From Ascidia mentula (Eukaryota; Chordata; Ascidiacea; Phlebobranchia; Ascidiidae), in NCBI GenBank assembly GCA_947561715.1, contig OX387203.1:17608001-17672000 (forward strand): 64,000 nucleotides of DNA, given 5' to 3'. The position numbers were made by a program, and so were the translations under genes. This document shows, piece by piece, positions 1 to 11,115 of this stretch (positions are counted from its first letter, which is position 1; the number at the start of each line of letters is the position of its first letter). The notes under the pieces were generated by a model that did no database searches, was not told where the DNA came from, and worked only from the letters and a program-made list of their open reading frames with translations.

Positions 1-305
1 GCAGCCGAACACAACGCGCTTCGACGGAATTAATTGAACCGTGGGTTTTGTAGCAACGAAATAGGTGTAGTGTGGTTATTGTGATGATGTCAGTGAATGT
101 TGCCCACCGGTATATAACAACGTCTGTACAACGTAATCTTTCTACATGCAACAGTGTTTGAAGTGATCGCGATGGCGCCACATACTAGAACATTTTGAAG
201 TGGAATAAATGGATGATCTCAGTGCTGTGACATTGTCGTATCTAACACAAACATCTTCGAGACACAGGTATCCATGTAATTGCGCAGTGTGACGTTCTTT
301 GATCA
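1..305 (+). repeat. Dispersed repeat, copy 1 (inverted partner near 19.2-19.45 kb)
   Basis: Read on the minus strand, 19186-19455 matches about 30-300 here almost base for base over some 270 bp. Shared stretches include the GTAGCAACGAAATAGG region, the TATATAACAACGTCTGTAC block and a segment around CTTCGAGACACAGG. Copies lying far apart in opposite orientation indicate an interspersed element. I see no open frame or terminal repeats that would classify it. The left end may be cut by the window edge. Confidence 0.75.
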
Positions 306-664
306 TATAAGAATAAAGAATCGTATTAAAAAATCATTTCATTGTGCTTCGTGTATTAGTTCGCTTTGAAACAAGTGAAATTGCAAAACCACAACATTGG
401 TTGTAACTCGCTTCATGTCTCTGAGTGTTGGTTTGTTCCACAGTAGTTTAGAAAACTACAGAAACCAAACCATGAAGGTAACAATTATTCATGTTATTAA
501 CGAAATAAGTCAGAAATCTTTGTGAGTTCGTGTAATAATTACGTTCGACTGCGTAAACTTTGGTGCAAACGTTTGTTTAAACTGGAGTTTGTCCAGCAAG
601 TGAGTAAGTACATTGTGTTGGTAAGAACCTACAAATGTACGTAAACATCTAAACCATTTTCATT
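306..664. other. No gene seen
   Basis: AT-rich sequence without a convincing exon, RNA gene or repeat. It separates the dispersed repeat from the retrozyme array. Confidence 0.5.
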
Positions 665-863
665 GCTTATCATATGATTATTGTGACACGGGGCCTGACG
701 GCACTATTGGTTGAGCTTGCTTGGCCGTAGTGTTTCCACCTTGTTTGCTACGTAAGGTTGCACCTAGTTTGGTGCCCAACGGATGACGGTGACTGTATAG
801 TCACCACAAAGTGGAAGTCTTTGCTTGGCCGTTTGGTCAGCAAAGTCGTCTGACAGTCACACC

Positions 864-916
864 AGCTGCACTGATGAGACCTTTTAGGTCGAAACAGTGG
901 CCATCTGTCTGCAGCT
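864..916 (+). ncRNA. Type I hammerhead self-cleaving ribozyme, copy 1
   Basis: All core parts are present in order. Stem I 5' strand AGCTGCA (864-870) pairs perfectly with TGCAGCT (910-916). CTGATGA lies at 871-877. Stem II is GACC..GGTC around a short T-rich loop (878-890). GAAAC follows (891-895). Stem III is ACAG..CTGT with a seven-base loop, and the cleavage-site C is at 909, preceded by GT. Because helix I is the open helix, this is type I. Every residue of the conserved core that I can check is intact, so cleavage after 909 is expected. Loop-loop contacts between stems I and II cannot be judged by eye. Confidence 0.92.
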
Positions 917-1147
917 TATACACAAATTCATATTATTGGCTCCACATTGGTTATCATATGATTATTGTGACACGGGGCCTGACGGCACTATTGGTTGAGC
1001 TTGCTTGGCCGTAGTGTTTCCACCTTGTTTGCTCCGTAAGGTTGCACCTAGTTTGGTGCCCAACGGATGACGGTGACTGTATAGTCACCACAAAGTGGAA
1101 GTCTTTGCTTGGCCGTTTTGTCAGCAAAGTCGTCTGACAGTCACACC

Positions 1148-1200
1148 AGCTGCACTGATGAGACCTTTTAAGTCGAAACAGTGGCCATCTGTCTGCAGCT
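1148..1200 (+). ncRNA. Type I hammerhead self-cleaving ribozyme, copy 2
   Basis: Same motif 284 bp downstream: AGCTGCA (1148-1154), CTGATGA (1155-1161), stem II (1162-1174), GAAAC (1175-1179), cleavage C at 1193, TGCAGCT (1194-1200). The only visible change is one G-to-A in the 3' strand of stem II, which turns one C-G pair into a C.A mismatch. The core is intact, so it is probably still active but with a weaker stem II. Confidence 0.9.
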
Positions 1201-1208
1201 TATACACA

Positions 1209-1881
1209 TTTTCATTATTGTCTGGTAAACTTATTTCCGACTAAACAAAAAGTTGTGTATTCTCACTTACCCAACACGACCACTCCCCCTGTATGTAGTT
1301 GGTTGTTGTTGTTGTTGAGCAGTCGTTCTTCACTTCCTCATCAGCACTGAAAATATTTGACTGTTTTGTGTTTATTTTATAAATAAAATCTCAAATTGAG
1401 TGCAGATGATATTTACTTGCGACTCATGTAGTAATTAAACAAACATTTTTGAAACCCATTTATGGGAATTCAGCTCAGAACTGACCAAAAATTACGAAAG
1501 GAAGTTTAACCTCAAAATACCTGCTGCACTCCACTGAAGCAACAATGCCTCACACTGGATTTGTTCTCTTGTGATAACATCAATAGTATGTCAAGAAATA
1601 CAAACAATACCAAACATTCGCTTTAACCTAATTGATTTCAAAACACGGTAGCTGAGGAACACAAAGATATTGAAACCACTTTAACCCAACAAATAAAACT
1701 GTCAACTTGGTACAAAGCAAATTTCCAATGCTTGGTCGCCCATTATTGAAACACTGTTACGTCACAAAGGTTGGTGGCTTGTTGTGCCTAGATATGCGAT
1801 GACTTGCATTCAAAGTCTTTTTCGACTACAAATACTTTGTAATCAAGGCCCAAAACGTCTTTATGATGTCATAACAGTAAA
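1209..1881. other. No gene seen
   Basis: AT-rich spacer with a short GTT-type microsatellite near 1303-1318. No exon or RNA gene can be supported. Confidence 0.45.
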
Positions 1882-2432
1882 GGCCCGTTTACACTACAGA
1901 CAATTCCGTGTTTGTTTTATTATGCGCGCGTGCTGGGATGGGATGTGCCGGTCTGTGCTAGGATGTGCTCGCTTTTGCTCGACGAGCATAAATTCGGGCA
2001 CAGTTGGGCACATTTCAGCGCACATTGATGCGAAAGTGCAGCGCGACTGCCTAAAAATGTAGGACGTATATTATTTTGGTTTGTGGTTGTATGTAACACA
2101 AGTACATGCCTTAAGTATGTAACACAGTACATGCCTTAAGTATGTAACACAAGTACATGCCTTAAGTATGTAACACAGTACATGCCTTAAGTATGGAACA
2201 CAGTACATGCCTTTTCTTGAAGAATATGTACAGCCAATAGCAACAACCTCAATTTTTACCTATAATAACGCTGGCGGGGCCTAGAAATGCAAGGCAAGAA
2301 TCCTTAAAAATTATCAACGTAACTTGTCACTTGCATTTGTCGGTTTCGTGTTCGATTATTTCAGTAGTGTAAACACCGTGTGAGCCAGAATGTGCTGTGC
2401 CGTTCCAAACTGTGTTCGTGTGTAAACGGGCC
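1882..2432. mobile_element. MITE-like element with 13-bp terminal inverted repeats
   Basis: The left end GGCCCGTTTACAC (1882-1894) is the exact reverse complement of the right end at 2420-2432. The 551-bp body has no coding sequence of note; open frames crossing it are incidental. A minisatellite lies inside. The terminal motif resembles those of short non-autonomous DNA transposons. I could not identify a clean target-site duplication, so the superfamily is undetermined. Confidence 0.7.
2093..2212 (+). repeat. Minisatellite, about five 24-26-bp units
   Basis: The motif AAGTATGTAACACAGTACAT with GCCTT is repeated about five times. Units alternate between ACACAG and ACACAAG variants, and the last unit is divergent. 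It sits inside the MITE at 1882-2432. Confidence 0.85.
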
Positions 2433-2636
2433 ATTAAGGAATGTGTATTTTTCCTGCAGCGGCGAAACACATCCTTAACACCTGCATTAGTTTATGAGTC
2501 GTGCCAATGAAAACAAGTCATGTAGTATTTACAGACACTTAACACATCTTACACAATTGCAAGTCATAGATTTCTGGTGACGCATTGGATGTCAGTGGTT
2601 TCAATCCAAAGAATAAACTAATGCTTTATCACTTAC

Positions 2637-4188
2637 TAATGAAATTTGGCACAATCTTTGGTTTTCCCACTTTGACAAAAACATTCATCACTTTTATCGG
2701 GACAGTCGGTGACGTCATCACACACATTTGACCTTGAGATAATCATTGGGTCATTTGTACATTGAAAACATGAACGATGATTAAATGTCTGAGAACTTCG
2801 AATGTCTCTGCAAATGAAGTCCATTATTTTTGAATGAGAACTGATGATGTTTTTAGCGAAACATGTTTTCTTTACAATAAACTGCGTTTGACACGAGGTT
2901 ATTTATATGTAACATTACAAGTCCATTCTGTCTTATCTTAACTGGAAGATACGTTCAACCAACCACAACGTTTCATCAGTACCTGGCATCTCCATTCTCC
3001 GAGGTGTAACACAAATCAGATTTATCATCACAATCGGCAATACCGTCCCATAGAAACATTTGCGGAAGATTGCAATTCCTGCCATTCCGAACACATTTGA
3101 ATCCATGTCCATTATTCCAGTGTTGGAAAGCTGGACAGTCATTGCAAGGATCGCCATCACAAACAGTCGAACGTTTCCAACAAGCTGAATTCGGACACTG
3201 GAAGTTGGAGGGGCAGAGGTACTCACATGGGGAATTCCCTAAACAATGAGCGAGCTTGTCGCACATTTCATTTTTTGAGTTACAGGAAATGTTGGTTTGA
3301 TCCAATGTGTTGTAACAGACTCCATCATTGTCGAAACAATTGCAACGTGGTTTTGAACTAAATAAAATTGATAGTTTATTTGCATCAACGAAATAAAGGT
3401 CTTTTCAAACCTACCCGAAATACACTTCCTTGTTCTTAATGCATTGCTCATGGAATTTTCCATTACAACCGCATTCATCACTCATATCAGGGCAATCTAC
3501 GACGTCATCACAAACACTTGACCTTGAGATGATCATTGAGTCATTTTTACATTGGAAACACAATCCTTCTTTCATGGACGATGTATTACGAATGTCTCTG
3601 CAATAACAAATTTGTTTACAGAAGCAATATTTTACCACAAGCAAGCAGTTATCGCCGTTCTTTTTAACATCTATAGCCATAAAACCACTAAGCTCATTTC
3701 ACAAAAACTATATTCATGTTTGCAAATGTTTCAGTTTTTTCGTTTTCACTGCAATAGGAAGAGTGACGCCGAATAATGGTAAGATGATCAGGAGCACAGA
3801 GGTAGAGGTTAGTCTGGAGCAGTGCTGGCAAGTACGCATATGCAAAATGCAATCAAAGACGAAATACCTGACATCTCCATTCTCTGAGGCGTAACACAAA
3901 TCAGATTTATCATCACAATCGGCAATGCCATCCCATAGAAACATCTGCGGAAGATTGCAATTCCTGCCATTCCGAACACATTTGAATCCATGTCCATTAT
4001 TCCAGTGTTGGAAAGCTGGGCAGTCATTGCAAGGATCGGCATCACAAACAGTCGAACGGGACTGGAAGTGGGTGGGGCAGAAGTCACACAGCTTTTTTCC
4101 AACACATTGGATCATTCCTTTGCAAAACTCCTCCACTCTTAGGGCGCATACTTTGTTGAAACCGTAGCCGTCAAACTTGTTGTCGCAA
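2637..4188 (-). CDS. LDL-receptor class A repeat protein (partial, four exons)
   Basis: Four exons can be read on the minus strand: 4188-3868, 3597-3415, 3357-2983 and 2807-2637. Each has an AG acceptor and GT donor, and every junction is in phase 2, so the frame runs through. The exons are Cys-rich. The first and third share a block with FKCVRNGRNCNLPQMFLWDG then DCDDKSDLC. The second and fourth share ISRSxVCDDVxDCPDxSDEC. Both blocks have the Asp/Ser-Asp-Glu signature of LDLa modules, which bind calcium and act in extracellular ligand binding. The pattern is a tandemly duplicated exon pair. No start exon or signal peptide was found above 4188. The last exon either ends at the TAG overlapping its GTAAGT donor or continues to an exon I could not find. 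Expected location is extracellular or membrane-anchored; ligand unknown. Confidence 0.75.
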
Positions 4189-4460
4189 CTGTAACAAAGT
4201 AATGTATTACGTCATATAACAATAGTTTCGGGAGATTTGCGTTTGTAAATGTTGAAACATGAAGAGTCGTCATGACTTTTATCCGGTAAATGTTAAGTGT
4301 GGTTTGAAATAAACTAGATTAATGCCAACTAATCATGCACGATTGCGCATGCAAATGTGTGAATAACAATACACAATCTACGACTTCACAATAATTTCGC
4401 GTAACATCTGTTGAAAAAAACTAATAGAAAGCAAATTGGAGACAATGTCATAAATTCTGT

Positions 4461-4645
4461 GAGCTGTAAACAGTTGACCTCTGTTTTGTACTATAAGGTC
4501 TCATCAGTGTAGCTTGGTGCGACTGTTGTAGACGATCATGCCGACCATCGGGCAGGCAAATACTTCTACATTGTGGTGACTATACAGCCACCGTCAACCG
4601 TTGGGCACCAAATTAGGTGCATCCATACGGAGAAAACAAGGTGGA
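4461..4645 (-). mobile_element. Decayed retrozyme copy with inactivated hammerhead
   Basis: On the minus strand this matches the 284-bp retrozyme unit, from the GGTGCCCAACGG region through CTGATGAGACC to the stem I strand near 4461. CTGATGA is intact, but the 3' strand of stem II is mutated, GAAAC is changed to AAAAC (loss of the G12 position), and the cleavage-site C is replaced by T. It is therefore a catalytically dead relic of about 185 bp. Confidence 0.75.
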
Positions 4646-5187
4646 AGAAAACAATTGCAATCAGCAGGTAATTATTCTTGTCTAGAACTCTGCCAAGCAA
4701 TAGTAAATTTATCAAGTCCCTCTCGAAGTTGTGAAGATTTTTATTTTACGTGTAACTTTTCCGATTTCTCGTTTAATCTGTTCTGATAGACTTACTAAAG
4801 CCACTCTGTCCAAAGCCAGTACAGCCCTTGTCTGTGCTGCTGTTGTTTTGAGAGGAGAGTTGAGATGCCAGTGGCCAGCCCGTGCGCTATTTGAGTCGTA
4901 CAAGAAACTACGTAATCAACTACATTGAGGCAGTTTTCCAGCTTCGTGTTTCGGCCGGTGGTGTGAAAGAGGTTGATTATCCGTTTGCAACAGACGGCAA
5001 CCTTGACGTTGAAGCTTGCTTTATTCATGAGCTATAAAAACGAACTTTTTAAATTCATGAAAGTATCTCCGATGACCACAATGTGTACGGTGGCAAGAGA
5101 TTGGTGATAATGCAAGCATCAGTTCTCGCCCCAAATTCTATTCCCGAGCTCTTGCTAGTTGGAAAAAAACAATACAGTTGAGGTGTT
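4646..5187. other. No gene seen
   Basis: No exon with paired splice sites or a recognisable domain. Overlapping open frames on both strands have no protein-like features. Confidence 0.4.
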
Positions 5188-5262
5188 GCAAGAAGGGATA
5201 CGACAGACGCCCGACTGGTATCCCATCCTGGGTTCAAATCCCGGGGAGATACCTCCACAATT
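5188..5262 (+). repeat. tRNA-like remnant (B box and T arm), possible SINE head
   Basis: CTGGGTTCAAATCCCGG forms a perfect T arm and contains a canonical pol III B box (GGTTCAAATCC). A degenerate A-box-like stretch lies about 45 bp upstream. Anticodon arm and acceptor pairing are poor, so it is unlikely to be a working tRNA gene. A tRNA-derived SINE relic is the better reading. Confidence 0.4.
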
Positions 5263-7429
5263 CCAGTGGTTCCTACTGAAGCATCCACGCAACCAGTTGC
5301 CACATCCACCCCAAAGTCAACCATGCGGGACGACGGCATTATAGAAATGCGGTCCCACAAACGGAAGAAAACATCGTACTGCCGCACTACATACGTAACA
5401 TCAGGCAAGCATCTTAAAAGTCTATGTGGCAAAGTAATTTCAAAATACCGTGTCACGACTGGGCTTCGGATGAAACCCATCCCGTTGTAACCACGCAGAC
5501 TGAGAGTGTTTGTTGATTAGTTGAACATGTGGCACATGTTATATTCTAATGCCCGATGCGAAGGTTGTGTGTAATATATGAGGCAATAATACTAAATGAA
5601 TTCAATACAACCCGTTTTTAATCAGCCAATATCTTGTACTTTTGTTATAGTTTTTGACAATGGCGCCTACTTCGTACATGCTTGTGTGCATTTAGAACTT
5701 CCGGCACCATCTTCATAATCTCGGTGCCTCTGCAGGGATTGGTTGTTATGACGCGGTCAACATCCCCCTCTTTACTGACCTCTCACTTCTCTCTGCTTTA
5801 AACAATATTACAAACCCCGCATACTGGAAATACACTCTTGAACTCACTTCTGCACACACACTTGGAATCTTTACACACCTATTTCACGTCTGCCCATCCA
5901 TGCAGCTCTTGCTAACTCTGGTAAACAAAAACCCTCAACGCACTTCTCCTTAACTTTCCCAAAACTCCCACAACCTAACACACCCTACGCCACAACCCTT
6001 GCAGCCCTTCTGAACACCTCTATGTTGCCATATCATTTCGAGACCCGTAACTGTATCCGCAATGACCTCCGCCCTTTGAACAGAATCCCCAACACCTAAT
6101 CCAGTCACTTAAACATTCCATAAACTTTAGGCTCGCAATCCAGCGGAACAGGGACAACACCTTTCCTTAATGCGTCCTGGCTGATGTCAAACATTCTATA
6201 AATATAAATTAATCAACGTTCTCTTCACCCCATTCTTACATCAGCAAAACTTAATCCTGTGCCATTACCTGTTTTTTTTTGTTCTTCACGTTTAACATAA
6301 CTTCCTCTTTCTGGCGTCTTTTTTCCAATCTCTTTAATCTTCTGCCATATTTTTTTTCCATTTAATATTATGTAACATGGGTTTAATTCATATTATTGGC
6401 TCCACTTCGCTTGCATGCAAGATAAGCAAATCCTGACAAAATTATCAACAAAAAACGTTTTGCAAATTTGCCATCAATCCAAGCAACCATTTTAAGTTTC
6501 TGGCTTTACTCCCACCATTAAAAACTCTTTTTTTACCACGACGGGATGCGAACCCAGAATATTCCGGCCACGATCAGACTTTCTTCTTGGTATGGAGAGG
6601 TGGCCAACTTGTCAGCGAAAGCAATCGAGCTTTTGAATAATCGACTCACATGCGACGGGAATATTTTGAAGGTGGTCGAATTTTGGGAAAGTTCCTGTAT
6701 ATTTTCGCAGAACCATGTTTGCTGCTTGAGTTCGTGTTGGGCAGAAAACCTACATGGGTTTCTGCGACGTCGCATTTAAGGTAGTTTGCGTAGTTGTGTT
6801 GGATTACCGAAGAATTAAAGTGCGCATTTCACAAACAAAAGCTTTTACGTCGGTACGTGCGCCAGGTACTGAATTTACAAGAAAGTAGATCAGAATAACA
6901 TTAAATACGTGCCTGTTGTAAGTATACACTTTTCGTGCGCTATATGTGGTAATAATGCCACGTGTTACGGAACAATGCGCCACGTGTTTGGTAACAATGC
7001 TCAATTTAAAAACAATGTGTTAAACAGGCGAACATGAAACTTTTAGTTTTCTCGGTAAATTATGCAAAAAGATTGACGATTACGTTTATTTAAAATTTAA
7101 TTCAACGCAAACTGTGATGCGATCGGCGTGTTGACCACCCCTGATATAAGCCTTTGCTTATCTTAGATTAACCCTTTGCGCCACCCACTGGGTAAAAGTC
7201 ATTTCTTACCTCGACAATATTATTGTTGCGTGGGAGTGTTTCGCAATCAACAATTTCCTTTCAATATCGAAGCAAAAACACTTCTGAATGCATGGGGTTT
7301 TGAAACTGTCTCCGAATTTAATACAAATTATTCCAAATTGGTTATTTCAAGTAAGACAAACCCTGATAACATCGTCTATTGGTTGGTCTGAACTAATACA
7401 ACGAATGTAGGGAACATATTTAAGTGCTT
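5263..7429. other. No gene seen; C-rich relic and a short retrozyme-like match
   Basis: About 5740-6170 is unusually C/A-rich on the plus strand compared with its surroundings, with no usable frame. About 6384-6406 matches 22-23 bp of the retrozyme spacer (ATTCATATTATTGGCTCCAC). Nothing else is supported. Confidence 0.35.
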
Positions 7430-8567
7430 TCACCTCATGTAAGGACTGGTGAGGTTTTCAGGATAAGTGGGAAAGTTGTCCGGTTTCTCATCACTTCCGT
7501 CCCTGCAACCTCGGAAACTAGTACCATCACAAAACCACGCAGCCCACACCTCCCTCCCATCATCGCAAGCGAACCCTGCACAAAACACATGAACGTAAAT
7601 CGATTTGAAATCCATAGAAATCTTTAAAACTAAACAATATATCAAATTAATCGAAAGTTTTTAATTTCAATGTGATTAGTAAATCAAATCTGGATCAAAA
7701 AAACCAAAGGCCCCTGGCAGGCTGTCGATCGCACACCGTATCAAATAAATCGATCTGAGCTGTCTGAAGATCGCTGTGTTTGGATTTTAATACATTATTA
7801 AGTTTTTAATTTGTAACAAAATACTTACTTTCGCCATTTTTATAAAGTTTATACTGTGCTGAAGCAATTGTGATGAAGGAGAGCAGGATTCCAACCACCT
7901 TCAACCAATACCTGATAAAAACACAAAGAGTTTATATCTTGCAATGATATATTTCTCTAACTCAGGGAAATGACGTCATCAATGATTTTAGTGGACTTTT
8001 ACAAACTTTATGTCCAAGAAACGCTGCAAGGTTATTTAAGTTAACTTGTAGCCTCCAAAATGGCTTTTATATCAACTGTCGTCACTTTTTCAACTATATG
8101 TCTGATATAAATACTTTAAACCACGTTTAGTTAACTCCAGCCGATCCGTCGTGTTTCCAGCACATAAAAAGGCTCGGCAAATATTATAAGCAACCGTTTA
8201 TGAACAGATGTCAGATTGTGACCTGGTATAATTTTTGCGCGATATGAACGGACCAAAATTTCGTCCCGTACTCACAGTGCCGAAGCGTGAGACACCGGGC
8301 AAGAGACTAATTAATTATTCACTTTGATTCACATTCTAAGCCGAGTTTAACCTAACTCAACATACCTTGGTCCCAGCCATGATAAGACTTTGCAGAGAAA
8401 TAACAACATTAAATGGTTGAAAATATCCGCGCTTGGTTTGACCAGGGAGAATATTTATTTTTATTATTATCGCGCAAAATGTAGGCTTATTTATGGTTTT
8501 TCCGAGAAAAATGTGGCTATTTATTAACTTGGAGATAATTTAAATAGCTCACAAACCTTGCTCCCAT
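7430..8567 (-). CDS. Small secreted LDLa-like protein (79 aa, three exons)
   Basis: Exon 1 is only 11 nt (8567-8557, ATGGGAGCAAG then GT). Exon 2 is 7911-7829 and exon 3 is 7575-7430, ending in TGA. Phases agree at both junctions (2, then 1). The protein starts MGARYWLKVVGILLSFITIA, a clear signal peptide, followed by an LDLa-like core: FAC, then CDGTSFRGCRDGSDEKP. The first and last cysteines of a standard LDLa module are missing, so it may be a trimmed module or one exon of a longer gene, since AG|GTGAAA at the stop could serve as a donor. A second possible first exon with a similar donor lies near 8372-8386 but does not keep frame from its ATG. A secreted product is inferred; function unknown. 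Confidence 0.55.
7660..7800. repeat. Short dispersed repeat shared with 40.2-40.5 kb
   Basis: CCCCTGGCAGGCTGTCGATC and adjoining bases (about 33 bp) recur at about 40297-40335. A GAGCTGTCTGAAGATCGCTG motif at about 7760 recurs at about 40193 and 40454. It is a non-autonomous element family of unknown class. Confidence 0.6.
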
Positions 8568-8949
8568 TTTTGGTCTGGGGTCAACACGACGGAACCTGCA
8601 CTGATTCGTCTTAAATCCACCCTCTGATCAACCAACGACTTCTGCAAAGCCAACGACTTTATGATATAAGGTTTGTTGACATAGATTTATTGCAGCCAAA
8701 CTACACATACCTGTATAAGATTGAAAAGTTTGTTTGCAAATAAGCTGGCCCAAATCACAGCAAAATATCCTAACTCTGTAACAACAATATTTGCAGACGT
8801 TTTATGGAAACGGAAATCAAAATGAATATGTTTATTTCACTGAAGAGAGAAGCCTAGATTTTATTTAAGCAACCTTTCTACTTCCTATAGGTTTAAATCC
8901 GCACCCTAGGCGGCAATTAAACATATCCACACAATGCCGCACTAATATA

Positions 8950-11115
8950 TGGATTTTACGCATTCTTCCTTTATATTCTGACATTCAATACTGACAGTTT
9001 CTAATCCACTGCCTTTAACACGTCTCAAAGACATCCTGTGAAACAAACGTCATTGTGTGAAATTAAAAAATCCAAATTATGACAAACGTTGAAAAGGATT
9101 TCCTCGATTCATGCAGTCTACCATTGCACTCGTTTGTTCCGGGGTTGTAATACTGATGTGTTGAGACGCACGCAAGCACCATTTGTGTTCCTACAAACAC
9201 TTCGTGAAGATTAGTAATAAGAACAATACCTATCATAATTAACTGGCTCCTATACGCCAATTCCTTGCAGAAAAACCTGCACTTCTTCTGGAAAAACCTG
9301 CACCGCTTCTAATGAAATTCAAACTTAAATATCCTTGAGGTTGGCTGTCAAACTAACCGTTGGCTGTTCAATGAAACACGTGTATCAAGGTGGCCTAACA
9401 GGAATTTCTTACGTTTAGCGAACGATGCAAAAGTACTGCTCGGAAAGACAATTTAACTTAGCCTATGTGCATTTGGCCCGACAGCGTTGTGTGTTAAGCT
9501 TTGGCCCATTACCCACCCATTGAACAGGGTTGACTAATAAAAGGTATGCATTCATTTTAGTCTTTGTGTGACTGAATTCTGTATTATTACATATATTTAT
9601 TCTATGTTATAAACTTGGATTTTGCAGTGAAAACGTTTAATTATATTGTTGATATTTGTTGGTACAGCAGCTCTCATTAATCAGTTAAGTTGTAATCGCA
9701 CAAGATATTGTGTGTATATAATTGAATAAATCTCTTTTACAGTCAACGGGCATCTGTTTAAATCAACACAGGCTGAACACGAGCCAATGCAAACTATTTG
9801 ACATCTGTAGAATTCCTCCCGTCCCAGGGAAAACAAAACGTGGATGTGCAAAATGAATGTGTTTACACAATATAATATCCGAACCGCTACAAACCTTACC
9901 CTTTTTTGATCCGGTGTTATGACATTTAATATACTAAGACGAAACAAGCAATAACTTAAAACATGTGTGTTTTTTCCAACTTTGATTTTTCCAACCAAGA
10001 TAATATTACAAAAGTTAATAAAGAATATTCACTGGATAGGCGAATTGGTTTGTGGTGGCGCGGATTAAAAGTTAATGTTGTAAAATAACTGTGTTGATTT
10101 CGTAACATGCATCGTATAAAGTTAAAGAATATGGACAGTGTATAATTTCAACGTTGGGGAAGATCTTACCTTGCTTCCCGCAAATTTTTATTTTAACGCT
10201 CAGTGTTCCTCTTCAACAGCGTGACAATGACTTCCTGCTCAGCATTGAAATATTTCCACAATCATTACGTTGCAACCATGGTTGCAAGTAGATTGACAGC
10301 TTTTTGCTCTGCGCTTCTCGCGTGTCAATAAATTATTGAATTATTATAAATTATTGACACGTTGTCTTGGAATTGTTATTTATTCGCATACATCGAACGG
10401 GTAAACACAGCCTTATTACCGACCAGTCATCGACATGTTGGGTGTATATTTCCCACATTCTAACAAACGAACAGAAGGTAATCAACAAAGATATGCATGC
10501 ATTTTTGGCCCTTGTGGGACTGAACTTGGGGTTAGAATTCATGTTTATTTCCCCACGGTTTAAACTTGGATTTTGCCGCGACAATTAGACTTATTCCGTA
10601 ATGGTTTCATGGACCCATGAAATTTTATGTTTCGTATTTGTTGTTCATTGGCGTAGTTAACGTGCAAAATAAAAATGATTTCATTTGTAAGCATTTCGTG
10701 ATGATTTCATGATTCCGTTACATCACTTGATTTACTCACATGATTCTGTTAAAATGTAATCGTGCAGGATATTGTGTATATTTGACCAAATAAATCGCTT
10801 TCAATATTAATGGACATATGTTTAACTCAATGCACGCTAATAAACAGCATCCAAATTATTTGACGGCGATCGAATGTATGCCATATTTTGCACCCATTTT
10901 ACTGGTCACGCTTGAAAAACGTCCTGGCATAAAAACGTCGTTGTGTCAAACGAATGCATATATGTGGAAGCGACATAGGAGTTAACTGCGCTGGTGACCG
11001 AACAAGAATAATAAACACGCCCGGTTTCTGACTACAAATACAAAGTTGATTTTTACTTTGCAAATGAAAGCAAAGTCTGACAAATCATCATCGAGCAGCC
11101 ATTGTCAAAAAGGTA
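8950..11115 (+). repeat. Segmental tandem duplication, unit 1
   Basis: Unit 1 matches unit 2 (about 11470-13540) along its whole length, with scattered substitutions and small indels. Shared landmarks include CATTGTGTGAAATTAAAAAA (9050/11572), CCCTGGCATAAAAACGTCG-type sequence and the CACGCCCGGTTTCTGACTAC block near both right ends. Unit 1 has an AT-rich palindrome near 10320-10365 that is mostly lost in unit 2. No complete gene is recognisable in either unit. Confidence 0.85.
9122..9190 (-). other. Possible exon with YYNPGTNEC motif (copy in duplication unit 1)
   Basis: Between TTTGTAG and AATG|GTAGAC the minus strand has an open frame reading MVLACVSTHQYYNPGTNEC. The duplicate at 11643-11724 keeps the frame with VVACVSTHQYYNPGTSEC. 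A Cys followed by YYNP..C resembles Cys-rich receptor modules. The two copies differ in the bases just after the acceptor, so their phases differ and I cannot assemble a gene. Confidence 0.3.

Larger units (their letters stand above)
665..1208 (+). mobile_element. Retrozyme: tandem array of a 284-bp unit with hammerhead ribozymes
   Basis: The sequence from about 667 is repeated from about 951 with a constant offset of 284 bp and only a few differences, giving just under two units. Each unit ends in a full type I hammerhead motif (separate entries). Self-cleavage at both sites would release a 284-nt RNA corresponding to 910-1193. Tandem non-coding units of a few hundred bp bounded by type I hammerheads are the described structure of animal retrozymes, which are non-autonomous, give circular RNAs, and are thought to be moved by Penelope-like reverse transcriptases. 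Penelope-like sequences occur elsewhere in this window. No protein is encoded: the frames crossing the unit are incidental. Cleavage activity and circularisation are inferred. Confidence 0.85.

Noticed and set aside
811..1014. 67-codon plus-strand frame
   Set aside because: It runs across the retrozyme repeat and the ribozyme itself; RNA structure explains the sequence better than protein coding.
1784..2132. Open frames on both strands
   Set aside because: They lie across the MITE end and its minisatellite and have no domain or splice context.
5220..5262. Functional tRNA gene
   Set aside because: Only the T arm and B box are good; acceptor and anticodon stems do not pair.
5055..5490. 141-codon minus-strand frame opposite a plus-strand frame
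   Set aside because: Overlaps the tRNA-like relic; no domain and no exon boundaries that fit.
8372..8386. ATGGCTGGGACCAAG|GTATG as the first exon of the small LDLa-like gene
   Set aside because: Joining it to the signal-peptide exon from its ATG gives the wrong frame; the 11-nt exon at 8557-8567 keeps frame.
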